Origin: Planctomycetales bacterium
Lineage (GTDB): Bacteria; Planctomycetota; Planctomycetia; Pirellulales; Pirellulaceae
Assembly (NCBI GenBank): GCA_020426845.1
Contig: JAGQPF010000321.1
Coordinates: 1 to 51,091, forward strand
DNA: 51,091 bases
Direction: 5' to 3'
Each line of letters begins with the position of its first letter. Position 1 is the first letter of the stretch. The notes under the pieces are model-generated. The model had not been told where the DNA came from and made no database searches. It saw only the letters and a list, made by a program, of their open reading frames with translations. Of the stretch, positions 34,578 through 44,819 are shown piece after piece. The position numbers were made by a program, and so were the translations under genes.

Positions 34578-36997
34578 CCACCTCGTCCAGCCAGCACGAC
34601 CGGCTCTCGCCGGCGCCGGACTCACCGCGCCGGCCGAATTTCGGCCGCCGCCTGGTGTCGTGGCGGCATGGGCTGCTGGCCATTGGCGCCGCGTTGGGAT
34701 TGGGCCTAACTTGGGGCCTGCCGCAGCCGCAATACGACCGTTCGATCGAGAACATGTTCGCCGCGGACGATCCCGTTCGCCTGGCCTACGAGCGGCTGAC
34801 GCGGCGATTCTCGGCCAACGAAATCATTCTGGCGGTCTACACCGACCCCAACCTGTTCGCCGACGACGGGGCTGGCCTGCGACGACTTTCCGCCATCGCC
34901 CAGCGGCTGCGCGAATCGCCGGGCGTCAGGGACGTGCTCAGCCTCGCGGAGCTGAACGCCGCGCTGGACAAGATCGACCTTGCCCGCCTGTTTGTCAGCG
35001 ACGCCACGCCGCCGCTGCTCCGCGATCGGCCGCTCGCGCGCGAGCTGCTCGAGCTGTTCGCGGGCATGACGCATGGCGAGGACCGGCAGACTGCCGCCAT
35101 CGCCTGCCTGCTCGAGCCGCGTGGCGAAGCGGCCGCGCCGCGGCGTGACACGGTGGAGTCACTCAGAGCCGTGATGCGATCGCTGCCGCCGGAGATCGGC
35201 GCGCCGGGCATGATCACGGGCGAGCCGGTGATGGTGGCCGATGGATTCCGCTTCGTCGAGCAAGACGGCAGGCGGTTGGCTTACGTCTCGACGCTGTTGA
35301 TCGCAGCCTGCATTGCGCTGGTGTTTCGCAGCTTGCGTTGGCTGGCGATTCCGCTGCTGGTCGTGCAGCTCGCGCTGGCGCTCAGCAACGCATCGCTGGC
35401 GCTGATGCAATCCAAAATCACGTTGGTCAGCTCCATGACCGCCGCCGTGCTAACGGTGATCGGAGTCGCGGCCGTGGTGCACATCATTGTCGGAGTCCGC
35501 CGAGGGCAAGCGGCCGGGCTGTCGCCGCAAGCGGCGATGGAACAAGCGATGTCGCGCTTGGCCGCTCCGATCTTTTGGTCAGCCGTCACCGACGCGGTTG
35601 GCTTCGCCTCCTTGACCATCTCGGCAGTCGGGCCGGTGCGCGACTACGGCTGGATCATGGCGATCGGCTCCCTGTTCGTCCTGCCAGCCGTCTTTCTGTT
35701 GACTCCGGGGTTGGCGCTGATCGGGCCGTGGGACCGCCGTCCCCACCGCGCCTGGGGCGAAGCCAAACTGGATGACAGCCTTGCTTGGTCCTCGCGCCAG
35801 ATTGAGCGGCATCCGCGCGGGCTCGCCATTTCCATCGTGGTCGCGGTCTTGATCTGCATCGCGGGAATCAGCCGCCTGCAGCTGGAAACCGACTTCACGC
35901 GCAGCTTTCGGCAAGACAATCCCCTGGTGCAATCGTACGCCTTTGTCGAAGAGCGACTGGGAGGCGCCGGAGTGTGGGACATCATGCTGCCGGCTCCTCG
36001 CCTGCTCGACGAACCCTACCTCCAACGTGTGCGCAATCTGGAATCCGATCTCCGATCGCTGCAAATCGGCGCAGCCGAGAATGCGGCGAAGAATGCGACA
36101 CAACGGCCCGGCTTTACGAAAGTGATCAGCCTGGTCGACGCGATTGACGTGGCTGGCGTCAGCCCCGCGCTGCGCTGGGCGCCGGCCGAGGCGAAATTGC
36201 AGGCAATGGCAGCGACCATGCCAGCATTCTTTGGCACGCTGCGAACAGTCGAAGAGTCGCCACGAGGAGGCGACGGCACCCCGCAAAGGCAAGCGTGGAT
36301 TCGCGTCATGTTGCGATCACACGAACGACAAGAGGCTGCGCAGAAACAGCAACTCATCGCCGCCACCCGCGAGCTGCTGGAGAAACACTTTCCGGCCAAG
36401 GATAGCGAGCCCCGCGCGGAGGCTGCCGGCTTCTTTGTGCTGCTCAGCGAGCTGGTGCAAAGCACGGTCAGGGACCAATGGCGTTGCTTTCTGCTCTCCG
36501 CGGCCGGCATGATGGTGGCGCTCACCATCGCGCTGCGCAGCATGGTGCTGGCCGTCCTTGCGCTGGTCACCAACGCGGCGCCAGTGCTCGCCGTGCTGGG
36601 CATGACGGGTTGGCTGGGAATTCGAGTCAACCTCGGAGTGGCGATGATCGCGACCGTCTCCCTGGGCCTTTCGGTCGACAGCTCGCTGCACTTTCTGTTC
36701 GACTATCGACGCCGACGCCAAGACGGCGTTTCCCGAGGCGAGGCTCTATCGGCCGTGCAACAAGGCGTGGGCCGCGCGATGTTGTTTGCCACCGGGTCGC
36801 TGGTCGCGGGCTTTTTGGTGCTCACCACCAGCCCGTTCGTTCCCACCGCCACCTTCGGCTGGCTCGCGGCGCTAGCGATGATCGGCGGCGTCGCGGGCAA
36901 TCTCGTCGTGCTGCCGATGCTGATTCACTGGCTGCCCGACACATTCTCGGCGCCCCCCGCGAGTGACGCAGCTGACACAAGTTCGCTCCCCTCGTGA
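34547..36997 (+). CDS. RND/MMPL superfamily exporter
   Basis: An 816-residue inner-membrane exporter of the hydrophobe RND (HAE3/MMPL) type. Seen: first TM (GLLAIGAALGLGLTWGL), soluble domain, TM 2-6 in the middle (VSTLLIAACIALVFRSL; IPLLVVQLALALSNASLAL; SSMTAAVLTVIGVAAVVHIIVGVRRG; AIGSLFVLPAVFLLTPGLALIG), a second half starting LDDSLAWSSRQIERHPRGLAI with TM 7, and TM 8-12 at the C-terminus (LLSAAGMMVALTIALRSM through GGVAGNLVVLPMLIHWL). Known: proton-driven exporters of lipids or hydrophobic compounds. Start: ATG 34547 or TTG 34574, both overlapping the micro-ORF. Longer frames upstream run into the divergent glycosyltransferase gene and are rejected. Confidence 0.88.
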   Translation: MVAGHSPRSLTTSSSQHDRLSPAPDSPRRPNFGRRLVSWRHGLLAIGAALGLGLTWGLPQPQYDRSIENMFAADDPVRLAYERLTRRFSANEIILAVYTDPNLFADDGAGLRRLSAIAQRLRESPGVRDVLSLAELNAALDKIDLARLFVSDATPPLLRDRPLARELLELFAGMTHGEDRQTAAIACLLEPRGEAAAPRRDTVESLRAVMRSLPPEIGAPGMITGEPVMVADGFRFVEQDGRRLAYVSTLLIAACIALVFRSLRWLAIPLLVVQLALALSNASLALMQSKITLVSSMTAAVLTVIGVAAVVHIIVGVRRGQAAGLSPQAAMEQAMSRLAAPIFWSAVTDAVGFASLTISAVGPVRDYGWIMAIGSLFVLPAVFLLTPGLALIGPWDRRPHRAWGEAKLDDSLAWSSRQIERHPRGLAISIVVAVLICIAGISRLQLETDFTRSFRQDNPLVQSYAFVEERLGGAGVWDIMLPAPRLLDEPYLQRVRNLESDLRSLQIGAAENAAKNATQRPGFTKVISLVDAIDVAGVSPALRWAPAEAKLQAMAATMPAFFGTLRTVEESPRGGDGTPQRQAWIRVMLRSHERQEAAQKQQLIAATRELLEKHFPAKDSEPRAEAAGFFVLLSELVQSTVRDQWRCFLLSAAGMMVALTIALRSMVLAVLALVTNAAPVLAVLGMTGWLGIRVNLGVAMIATVSLGLSVDSSLHFLFDYRRRRQDGVSRGEALSAVQQGVGRAMLFATGSLVAGFLVLTTSPFVPTATFGWLAALAMIGGVAGNLVVLPMLIHWLPDTFSAPPASDAADTSSLPS

Positions 36998-37011
36998 GCC
37001 GCCTCGCTCCG

Positions 37012-37100
37012 GGGATCGAATCGCCGATGCCGCGCACCAATGCCAACAAGGGAACCCGAAGCGTAAGCGAGGGATCGAATCGCCGATGCCGCGCACCATT
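37012..37100 (-). repeat. Reversed dispersed-repeat copy flanked by a direct repeat
   Basis: The block starting GATCGAATCGCCGATGCCGC occurs at 37013 and 37072 (period 59). Between and overlapping the second copy is GGAACCCGAAGCGTAAGCGA (37051-37070), a reverse-orientation copy of the dispersed element. Confidence 0.75.
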
Positions 37101-37495
37101 GCGAGAGAACTTGCAGGGCGATGACATCTGCGAGAACTTCGACCTCCACGAGCACTACGCTTTATCAACTCGATTACTGCGAATCGCATGCCCCCAGCCC
37201 GACCATCCGTTAGAACTGTGCAAGTAATTGAAGACATAGTCCACGAACGGCTGTCACTGGCAAAGGGGGCTGCTCGCCACTTGATGCCGACGAAGACGAG
37301 TCGATCGTACATGGTCGTGCGGTGCGATGGCGTGAATTGCTGCTTCAACGTGAATGTCATTCCCAGGACATCGCTGCTTGCCGGACCGCTCGCAGCGGCG
37401 GCCAAGGGTCGCGACATTTTGTGGTCGACGAACGAAGAGACTGCTTGAGCATCATGGACCGTCGTAGTGTCTCTGCCCAGTAGTTAGAACTGGGT

Positions 37496-37645
37496 GTGCG
37501 GCGCCGGCGATTCGATCCCTCGCTTACGCTTCGGGTTTCCTTGTTAGCTCGCAGCGGTGATTGGCATTAACGTGCGGCACCGGCGGCTCGATCCCTCGCT
37601 TACGCTTCGGGTTTCCTTGTTAGCTCGCATCGGTGATCGGCGGTG
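37496..37645 (+). repeat. 76-bp tandem repeat carrying the dispersed element
   Basis: Two units (CGATCCCTCGCTTACGCTTC starting at 37513 and 37589) share flanks GTGCGGC before and TTGTTAGCTCGCA after; the second is followed by GCTCGCAT and runs into the end of the DUF4159 gene. Confidence 0.8.
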
Positions 37646-37657
37646 GTTGGCTCGCAG

Positions 37658-40063
37658 CTACTCGGCGACGGGAGGCTGCTGGAGCGCGTAGAGCAACAGG
37701 TTGATGGCCAGCTTGTAGGCGTCCTGCTTGAGGTAGCCCTCGCACTGGGCGGATGGCTGGTTTTGCAGCGCACAGCTCAGGTCCAAGGGCGAGAACAGCA
37801 CGCAGAGTCGGCCGTCGATCGTCAGCCCCTCGAGCGCAGGTGTTGTCTTGGTCGTCGCCATGGCGCGGTCGACTCCGAGCCGCTTGACGTTCAGCTGCGT
37901 GACGTTGAAGCCTTGAAACGCCGTCGTGAACATCTCGTGCGAAGGCGAGACCGCCTGCAGTTGCGCTCCCTCGGAAATGGCGTTGAATTCGCGGCGGAAC
38001 GCCACGTTGAATTCGCGATTGCCGCAAATCGAATTTGCGAGGATGAAGCCGCCGTTCTCGAGGAATCGTCGCAGTGCGGCACGTTCATCGGGTGTAAAGC
38101 GGAAATCCTGGCGCCCGTGCATGAACAGGATCGGGTAGTCGGGAAGGTGCGGATCGGTCGCCGCGATGCCACTGGTCTCGCTATGCAGACGCATCTCGAG
38201 CAGGCGGCGCGACTCGCTAACCAAGTTCGGCAGCGCATTGGGCGCCTCGTTGGCGCCGCCGCCATGCCGGAGGTTCATGATCGTCAACGAGTCGCGCACG
38301 AGCCGTTCGGACTGGCTCGCGCTGACCATCATCGGTCGATCCAGCTTTTCCTTGAGTTGCCGATTCGTGGCGTAAGCGACGATGTTTTGGCCCAGCTTGA
38401 GACAAGCGTCCAGCTCGCGCTGCACTTGCGGCGGATAGTCGTTCGGACGTCGCCCGGTGCTCAGCTCCCAATAGCCGGAAATCGTCTTGTTGACCAGCAC
38501 GATCCCGGTGCGACAGCACGACTGCACGCCCTCGAGCGTCAAAGTGTCGCCGTGCGGCAAGTCGGCGATTTGCAGTGGCTGCTCGGCGGTCCAGATCGGA
38601 TGATCGGCGGGCAGCGGCTGCAGCGGGCTGTCCGGAAACAGTTCGGCGCACAGACGGCGAAACGAGTCCGTGAAAGCCGCGCCGTCGCAGCCCTGCCCGT
38701 CGCAGGCCTCTGCCAAAACGAAGCCCCCCTGGTCCACATACGTTTTCAACTCGCGTTTCTGCGCAGGCGTGAAGCTCAGCGCATGGGATCCGCTGATCAG
38801 CAGCACCGGCGCCTCCAGCAGATCGGCGGCCGTGGCTCGCTGCAGCTCGATTGTCTGCCACGAGAGATACGTCTTCCAGGAGTGCTCGATCTCCATGACC
38901 AGATTGTTCACGGCCGAGCGGTGGCGGTTCCAATCACGCGGATCGGCGCCGTGTCGCAAATGGGCGAGCACCACGGGGCGGCGGCCCTTGGAGAGAAACA
39001 GCAAGGCGTAGCATGTGCATACGACGCTGTTGGTCCCTTCCACATTGCCGACGCCAAGCCAAGCGGACGAGTCTGCGAGCACACGTTGCTTGCGGACCAG
39101 CAAGTCGGCGCCTTCGCGATACCAATCGCGGCCACCGATGAATCGCCGCGACGAAAGCCGCCCGACTCGCTCCAGCGCATACAGATAGTAGAGCCAATAC
39201 GTGCCGCTTGCCGTCCCCGGATTTTCCTCGAAGGTGAAGTATCCCGGCCGCCCAAGAAACCTCAGGCCGCGCTCAATGATGTCGTCGGCCGACTCCCCTC
39301 CGCCGCAGCAGATCACTTGTCCGCGCTGCACGCTGGCGTCGCGATGGCGAAGTTTGTCGGCGGTAATGATCACTGAGGCGATGCCAGCGCAGGTCATGCT
39401 GCCGCTTTCGGCCGATTGAGGCCGATTGCGATCGAGAAAGTAACACCAGCCGCCGGCCGGTGTCTGCGTCGACTCGAAGTGTTGGTACGCGCGGCGCCAG
39501 ACCAGCGAGTCAATGTCGACCCCGGCTCGCTCCGCCTCGTGCAGTCCGAGCACCGCGAACTGGGTGTTGGAGTTGTCACCCCGGCCGTCCGCTCCGGAAT
39601 ACGCCCAGGCGCCGATGCGATCTCCGGTGGCAATCTGAGTCGATTCCAACCACTTAGCCAGCCGCTTGATGCGATCTTGATGTAGATCGGGATCGACAGC
39701 GGCCAGAGCCATGATTTGCAGGCTGACGGCATAGACGCGCTCCGGCAGCGGCTCGCGGAGCAGAAAGTCCACGGCTTTGAGAATCGGCTCCGATTGCGGA
39801 TCCTCGCCGGCGTTGATCAAGGTCAGCACACACAGCGATGTGACTCCCGTTGGCTGGCCGGAATGCTCCGGCCAGTTGCCTTGCGCGGGGTCCTGATGCT
39901 TCAGCAAATGCCGTCGCCCGCCTTCAATCGCCAGACGAACCGCCTCGGCCGTCACTTCGGCGGTTGCAATCTGCGCCATTGGCGCCGTCAGCGCCAGCGG
40001 CACAACCGTCAAGATCAGGGCGAGCGTCCCTTGAATTGGTCGGCACATGATGAGTCGGTTCAT
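37658..40063 (-). CDS. Exported alpha/alpha-toroid + DUF4159 protein
   Basis: An 801-residue secreted protein. Seen: signal peptide (GTLALILTVVPLALTAPMAQIATAE); a terpene-cyclase/prenyltransferase-like alpha/alpha toroid (about 50-410) with repeats such as QPTGVTSLCVLTLINAGEDP, GDNSNTQFAVLGLHEAERAG, GSMTCAGIASVIITADKL and GTNSVVCTCYALLFLSKG; and a C-terminal half with two GATase-like DUF4159-type units, one at APVLLISGSHALSFTPAQKRELKTYV and another at YPILFMHGRQDFRFTPDERAALRRFL, each followed by an F(V/I)LA block. Start: ATG 40063 gives the signal peptide (40048 also possible). Divergent from the moxR operon; toroid/DUF4159 proteins commonly accompany MoxR-DUF58-BatA genes. Function unknown. 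Confidence 0.88.
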   Translation of the reverse strand: MNRLIMCRPIQGTLALILTVVPLALTAPMAQIATAEVTAEAVRLAIEGGRRHLLKHQDPAQGNWPEHSGQPTGVTSLCVLTLINAGEDPQSEPILKAVDFLLREPLPERVYAVSLQIMALAAVDPDLHQDRIKRLAKWLESTQIATGDRIGAWAYSGADGRGDNSNTQFAVLGLHEAERAGVDIDSLVWRRAYQHFESTQTPAGGWCYFLDRNRPQSAESGSMTCAGIASVIITADKLRHRDASVQRGQVICCGGGESADDIIERGLRFLGRPGYFTFEENPGTASGTYWLYYLYALERVGRLSSRRFIGGRDWYREGADLLVRKQRVLADSSAWLGVGNVEGTNSVVCTCYALLFLSKGRRPVVLAHLRHGADPRDWNRHRSAVNNLVMEIEHSWKTYLSWQTIELQRATAADLLEAPVLLISGSHALSFTPAQKRELKTYVDQGGFVLAEACDGQGCDGAAFTDSFRRLCAELFPDSPLQPLPADHPIWTAEQPLQIADLPHGDTLTLEGVQSCCRTGIVLVNKTISGYWELSTGRRPNDYPPQVQRELDACLKLGQNIVAYATNRQLKEKLDRPMMVSASQSERLVRDSLTIMNLRHGGGANEAPNALPNLVSESRRLLEMRLHSETSGIAATDPHLPDYPILFMHGRQDFRFTPDERAALRRFLENGGFILANSICGNREFNVAFRREFNAISEGAQLQAVSPSHEMFTTAFQGFNVTQLNVKRLGVDRAMATTKTTPALEGLTIDGRLCVLFSPLDLSCALQNQPSAQCEGYLKQDAYKLAINLLLYALQQPPVAE

Positions 40064-40171
40064 TCGCGTGCGATCGGACAATACAAATATCTTAGGATTC
40101 ACAAGTTCATCCAGCAAACATACGCGGCCGTTCCGTGACGGACGCGATTCAATTCGCCCAACCATGGCTTT

Positions 40172-40199
40172 TTGAAACAATTCCTTCCATCGGTAGAAT
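40172..40199 (+). promoter_or_regulatory. Sigma-70-like promoter for the moxR operon
   Basis: TTGAAA (40172-40177), 16-base spacer, TAGAAT (40194-40199): 5/6 matches to each consensus box. It lies about 100 bases ahead of the GTG start of moxR in the divergent spacer. Confidence 0.55.
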
Positions 40200-40301
40200 T
40201 CGGAAGGGTTGTCAGGAGGCTGGCTGTTTCATCAGGCTGTCGGCTGGCAAACATCAGCGGCCCCCTTCCCTCTCCTTCAGCGTCTCGTCGGAAAGTGCAC
40301 T

Positions 40302-41381
<1,080 letters not shown>

Positions 41382-41450
41382 TCCCCGGATCGATTCCGAT
41401 CGACAACCATCGGGATCATGCAGGCGCCTCCCGGGGCGCCTTTGATCGCC

Positions 41451-41456
41451 AAGGAG
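41451..41456 (+). promoter_or_regulatory. Ribosome binding site fixing a GTG start
   Basis: AAGGAG six bases ahead of GTG 41463; it favours this start over the ATG at 41418, which lacks a comparable site. Confidence 0.75.
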
Positions 41457-41462
41457 CCGCGC

Positions 41463-42356
41463 GTGTCCGTCGAGAAATATCTCAAGCCTCAGGTGATCAA
41501 TCAGATCAAGCGGCTGGATCTGCGCGCCCAGTTCGTCGTCAAGGGTTTTCTGCAAGGCTTGCACGCCAGCCCGTTTCACGGCTTTTCCGTCGAGTTCAGC
41601 GAGCACCGTCGCTACAACCACGGCGACGACCCCAAGGACATCGATTGGCTGGTCTACGCCAAGACGGACAAATACTACGTCCGCAAGTATGAGGCCGAGA
41701 CCAACATCACGGGCTACCTGATGATGGATCTCAGCCGCTCGATGGGCTACACGTTCCGCCAGGATCTGACGAAGTTCGACTACTGCGTCTGTCTCGCCGC
41801 GTCGCTGGCATACCTGATGATCCACCAGCAAGACCCGGTCGGGCTGCTGACCTTCGACAGCCGCATCCGCACTCGCATCGAGCCGCGGTCGAAGCGCACT
41901 CATCTAGGAACGCTGCTCTCGCATCTAGCGAAGCTCGAACCCTCGGGCGAAACCGGCATCAGCGAGTCGCTCGGGCAGGTCGCCGCATTGTTGCGGCATC
42001 GCACACTGCTGATGGTGTTCTCTGATCTGTTGACTGACGCCGACTCGCTGCTGCGCAGCTTGCACGTGTTGCGGCACGGCGGTCACGATGTGATTCTGTT
42101 CCACGTGCTCGACGAGGCCGAGGTGACGTTCCCGTTTCAGGGCATGGTCGAGTTGGAGGATCCGGAGACCGGCGAGCTGGTGGAAGTGGACGCGTCGGCG
42201 TATCAACCGGTTTACGAGCGGGAAATCGGCGAGTTCCGCGAGCGGCTGCGTCGAGATTGCGCGAAAAGCGGCATCGACTATGTGCCGCTTGACACCAGCA
42301 TCTCTTTCGACAAAGCGTTGCTGGAATACCTGCTGAGTCGCCGGAGCAGGATGTAG
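41463..42356 (+). CDS. DUF58 / VWA-like protein, MoxR partner
   Basis: A 297-residue cytoplasmic protein. Seen: DUF58 signature HGFSVEFSEHRRYNHGDDPKDIDWLVYAKTDKYYVRKYEAETN, then a VWA-like half with MIDAS residues D-L-S-R-S (DxSxS) in MMDLSRSMG and LLTFDS. Known: DUF58 proteins are regular partners of MoxR ATPases. GTG 41463 is chosen because of the AAGGAG site and because relatives begin at this point; ATG 41418 would add 15 residues without family similarity. The stop is 3 bases before the next gene's ATG, so translation is probably coupled. Confidence 0.93.
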   Translation: MSVEKYLKPQVINQIKRLDLRAQFVVKGFLQGLHASPFHGFSVEFSEHRRYNHGDDPKDIDWLVYAKTDKYYVRKYEAETNITGYLMMDLSRSMGYTFRQDLTKFDYCVCLAASLAYLMIHQQDPVGLLTFDSRIRTRIEPRSKRTHLGTLLSHLAKLEPSGETGISESLGQVAALLRHRTLLMVFSDLLTDADSLLRSLHVLRHGGHDVILFHVLDEAEVTFPFQGMVELEDPETGELVEVDASAYQPVYEREIGEFRERLRRDCAKSGIDYVPLDTSISFDKALLEYLLSRRSRM

Positions 42357-42359
42357 CCG

Positions 42360-44819
42360 ATGATCTGGAGCAATCCCAGTCTGATCTTCGGCGCGCTGCT
42401 GATCGCGGCGCCGATCGCGCTGCATCTGTTGATGCGGAAACGGCCGAAACGGATGGAGTTTCCCGCCATCCGCTTCGTCGCCGCGCGGAGCCAAAGCACC
42501 AGCCGGCGAATGCAGCTGCAGCAGCTGGTGTTGCTCGCGCTGCGTTGCTTCGCGATTGCCGCCCTAGCGCTTGCGCTGGCGCGGCCCAGCATCTCCTCGG
42601 CGACGGCCAGCCGCTGGGCGATCGCGGGGCTGCTGACGGTCACTGGCATCGGGCTGGCGCTGCTGGCCGGCGCGGCGGCCAACGAACGGCGCCGGATCGC
42701 CGACCCGAAACACCAACAGTGGCTGATTCGCGGCTTGCTAACGGCTGCGGCGCTGCTGAGCGCAAGCGGATTGGTGTTGGGCGGACTGGCGTTGGCCGGC
42801 TCCGAGGCAATGTTGGGCGACCGGCAGGCGCCGAGCGCTGTGGCGATGGTGTTCGACACGTCGCCGCGAATGGAGCTGCTGCATGCGAACCGCACATCCA
42901 TCGGCCGCGCCCAGCAGTTGGCCTTGCGGCTGCTGCCGGAGCTGCCGGCCGAGAGCCAGCTGGCCGTGCTCGACAGCCGCCGGGAGGGCGCCTACTGGGC
43001 CGCGGACCGCGGCGCCGCTCGAGCCGCGATCGATCGATTGGAATCGACAGGAGCGCCGGAGCCGCTGCCTCAGCTGCTGCTCGACGCGCTCGACCTGGTC
43101 GGTCAAAGCGAGCTTGCACGTCGCGAAGTCTACGTGTTCACGGACCTCACCGGCGCCGCTTGGCCAGCCGGCCAACGCGAACTGCTGGAGTCCGCGCTGC
43201 GGTCCGCTCCCAATGTCGAGCTTTACGTCATGGACGTCGGCGTTCGCGCGCCAACCAACCTGGCGCTGGGTGACCTAAAACTGTCAGCAGTCACGCTGCC
43301 ACGCGGCGGCGAGTTGCGAGTCACAACACAACTCAGCAGTGTCGGCCTGCCGGGCGACCACCGCGTGCGATTGGAGCTGGAGGAGCCCGGCAACGAGCTG
43401 CCGCAGCTCGACGGGGGTGAGATTCGGCTGCCCGCGGCGCGGCCACGCGACCGCGCGCAGGTGGTCGTTCCCGAGGGCGGATCCACGCAAATCGAGCTTG
43501 CGGTGACGGTCGACTCGCCCGGCGTGCGCCAGGGCCGCGTCGTCATCGAAACCGCCACGGGCGACTCGCTTCCCGTTGACAACGTGCGGCACTTCACAGT
43601 CGAGGTGCGGGACGCTTGGCCCGTATTGCTGGCAACGGGCCCCAACGCTCGCGCGGACTTCGTCGAGCAGGCGCTCGCGCCCGCCGACTTTCGCGACTTT
43701 GCCTGCACAGTCGTCGAGCAGGATCAGTTGCCCGGAATCGACTTGCAGCAGTACGCCGCCATCTGCCTGCTCGACCCGGCCCCGCCGGAGGACACCGTCT
43801 GGAACGCCCTCGAGCAGTATGTCGTCGAGGGCGGAGCGGTTTGGATTCAACTTGGCCGCAACGCCCGCAGCGACCTGCACTTCAACGGCGCCGCGCCACA
43901 GCGACTGCTCGGCGCACCGCTCACGCGTCAATGGCGGTCGCCGGACCGCCAACTGTTCCTTGACCTCAGCGGCGGAGCTGCCAGCGGACATGCCGTCGAT
44001 CGCGGTCACCCCGCGCTCCGCTATTTCATGGGAGATGGAGTCGTCGCGCCCTGGCCCAGCCTGCCGGTGTTCAAGCACTGGGTGCTGGAGCCGTTGCCAC
44101 CCCACGCCCGACTGCTGGCCGGGTATAGTGCCAACTCGCATGCCGCGATGTTTGAGCGGCCGCTCGGCCAGGGCAACGTGGTCGTTTCAACGACTCCGCT
44201 GTCGGATGTCGTTTACTCCAAGAACGCCTGGAACGAGCTGGCGTACGGCGAGAACAACTGGCCGCCCTTCATTTTGTGCAACGAGTTGATGTTGCATCTC
44301 GCGCGCGGCGCCGACCAGCCGTTGAACTTTTCCACCGGCGAAACCGTCGCCTTGAAGAACGACGAACGGACGCTGCCACGGCGTTACCAGCTGTTCTTGC
44401 CGGACGAGCCGCCGCAGGAGGTGACATCGCGGGACTCGGTGCTGCGAATGCCCTACACCGTCTCGCCCGGCGCCTACCGACTCAAGGGCGATCGAGGCGG
44501 CGCGGTGATCCGCGGCTTTTCCTGCAATCTGCCGGCCGCCGCCACACGACTCGACCGCCTCACGGAGTCGCAACTGCGCGAACGAGTCGGGGCAACGCCG
44601 TTTCAATTGGCGGATGACTACGAGCAGCTGCAACGAGCTCAAAACCGACAACGAGTCGGCCGCGAGTTCTTTTCGGTGCTGATGGTGCTCGCCGCTTGCC
44701 TGTTGGCCATCGAGTGCCTGGTGTCCAACCGCTTTTACCGCTCCACGCAGCTCGCCCGCTCGCGGACGCTTGGCGCCGCCGACTCCGGCCAAGAGCAGCT
44801 GACGGGAGGCGCCGCATGA
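42360..44819 (+). CDS. BatA-type membrane protein with degenerate VWA domain
   Basis: An 819-residue membrane protein. Seen: N-terminal BatA helices (SLIFGALLIAAPIALHLLMRKRPKR; LQQLVLLALRCFAIAALALALARP), two further TM helices (WAIAGLLTVTGIGLALLAGAA; LIRGLLTAAALLSASGLVLGGLALAG), a VWA-like region (VAMVFDTSPRMELL) whose MIDAS reads D-T-S-P-R, so the second Ser of DxSxS is missing; then a CARDB-like beta region and a GATase1-like fold (PVLLATGPNARADFVEQAL to GAVWIQLGRN), and a C-terminal TM helix (FFSVLMVLAACLLAIECLV). Part of the MoxR operon; overlaps the next gene by 4 bases (ATGA). Inferred: periplasmic protein-interaction scaffold. Confidence 0.88.
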   Translation: MIWSNPSLIFGALLIAAPIALHLLMRKRPKRMEFPAIRFVAARSQSTSRRMQLQQLVLLALRCFAIAALALALARPSISSATASRWAIAGLLTVTGIGLALLAGAAANERRRIADPKHQQWLIRGLLTAAALLSASGLVLGGLALAGSEAMLGDRQAPSAVAMVFDTSPRMELLHANRTSIGRAQQLALRLLPELPAESQLAVLDSRREGAYWAADRGAARAAIDRLESTGAPEPLPQLLLDALDLVGQSELARREVYVFTDLTGAAWPAGQRELLESALRSAPNVELYVMDVGVRAPTNLALGDLKLSAVTLPRGGELRVTTQLSSVGLPGDHRVRLELEEPGNELPQLDGGEIRLPAARPRDRAQVVVPEGGSTQIELAVTVDSPGVRQGRVVIETATGDSLPVDNVRHFTVEVRDAWPVLLATGPNARADFVEQALAPADFRDFACTVVEQDQLPGIDLQQYAAICLLDPAPPEDTVWNALEQYVVEGGAVWIQLGRNARSDLHFNGAAPQRLLGAPLTRQWRSPDRQLFLDLSGGAASGHAVDRGHPALRYFMGDGVVAPWPSLPVFKHWVLEPLPPHARLLAGYSANSHAAMFERPLGQGNVVVSTTPLSDVVYSKNAWNELAYGENNWPPFILCNELMLHLARGADQPLNFSTGETVALKNDERTLPRRYQLFLPDEPPQEVTSRDSVLRMPYTVSPGAYRLKGDRGGAVIRGFSCNLPAAATRLDRLTESQLRERVGATPFQLADDYEQLQRAQNRQRVGREFFSVLMVLAACLLAIECLVSNRFYRSTQLARSRTLGAADSGQEQLTGGAA

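Larger units (their letters stand above)
36998..37657. other. Repeat-rich intergenic region
   Basis: About 660 bases between convergent genes. It holds a 59-bp-spaced direct repeat (GATCGAATCGCCGATGCCGC at 37013 and 37072), three copies of the CGCTGACGCTTCGGGTTTC family (one reversed) and a 76-bp tandem pair. Open frames around 37188-37448 on either strand show no recognisable features; I cannot exclude a decayed gene there. Confidence 0.6.

Noticed and set aside
37188..37448. Possible small gene or decayed gene between the exporter and DUF4159 genes
   Set aside because: Frames on both strands lack ribosome sites and known motifs; kept only as part of the described gap.
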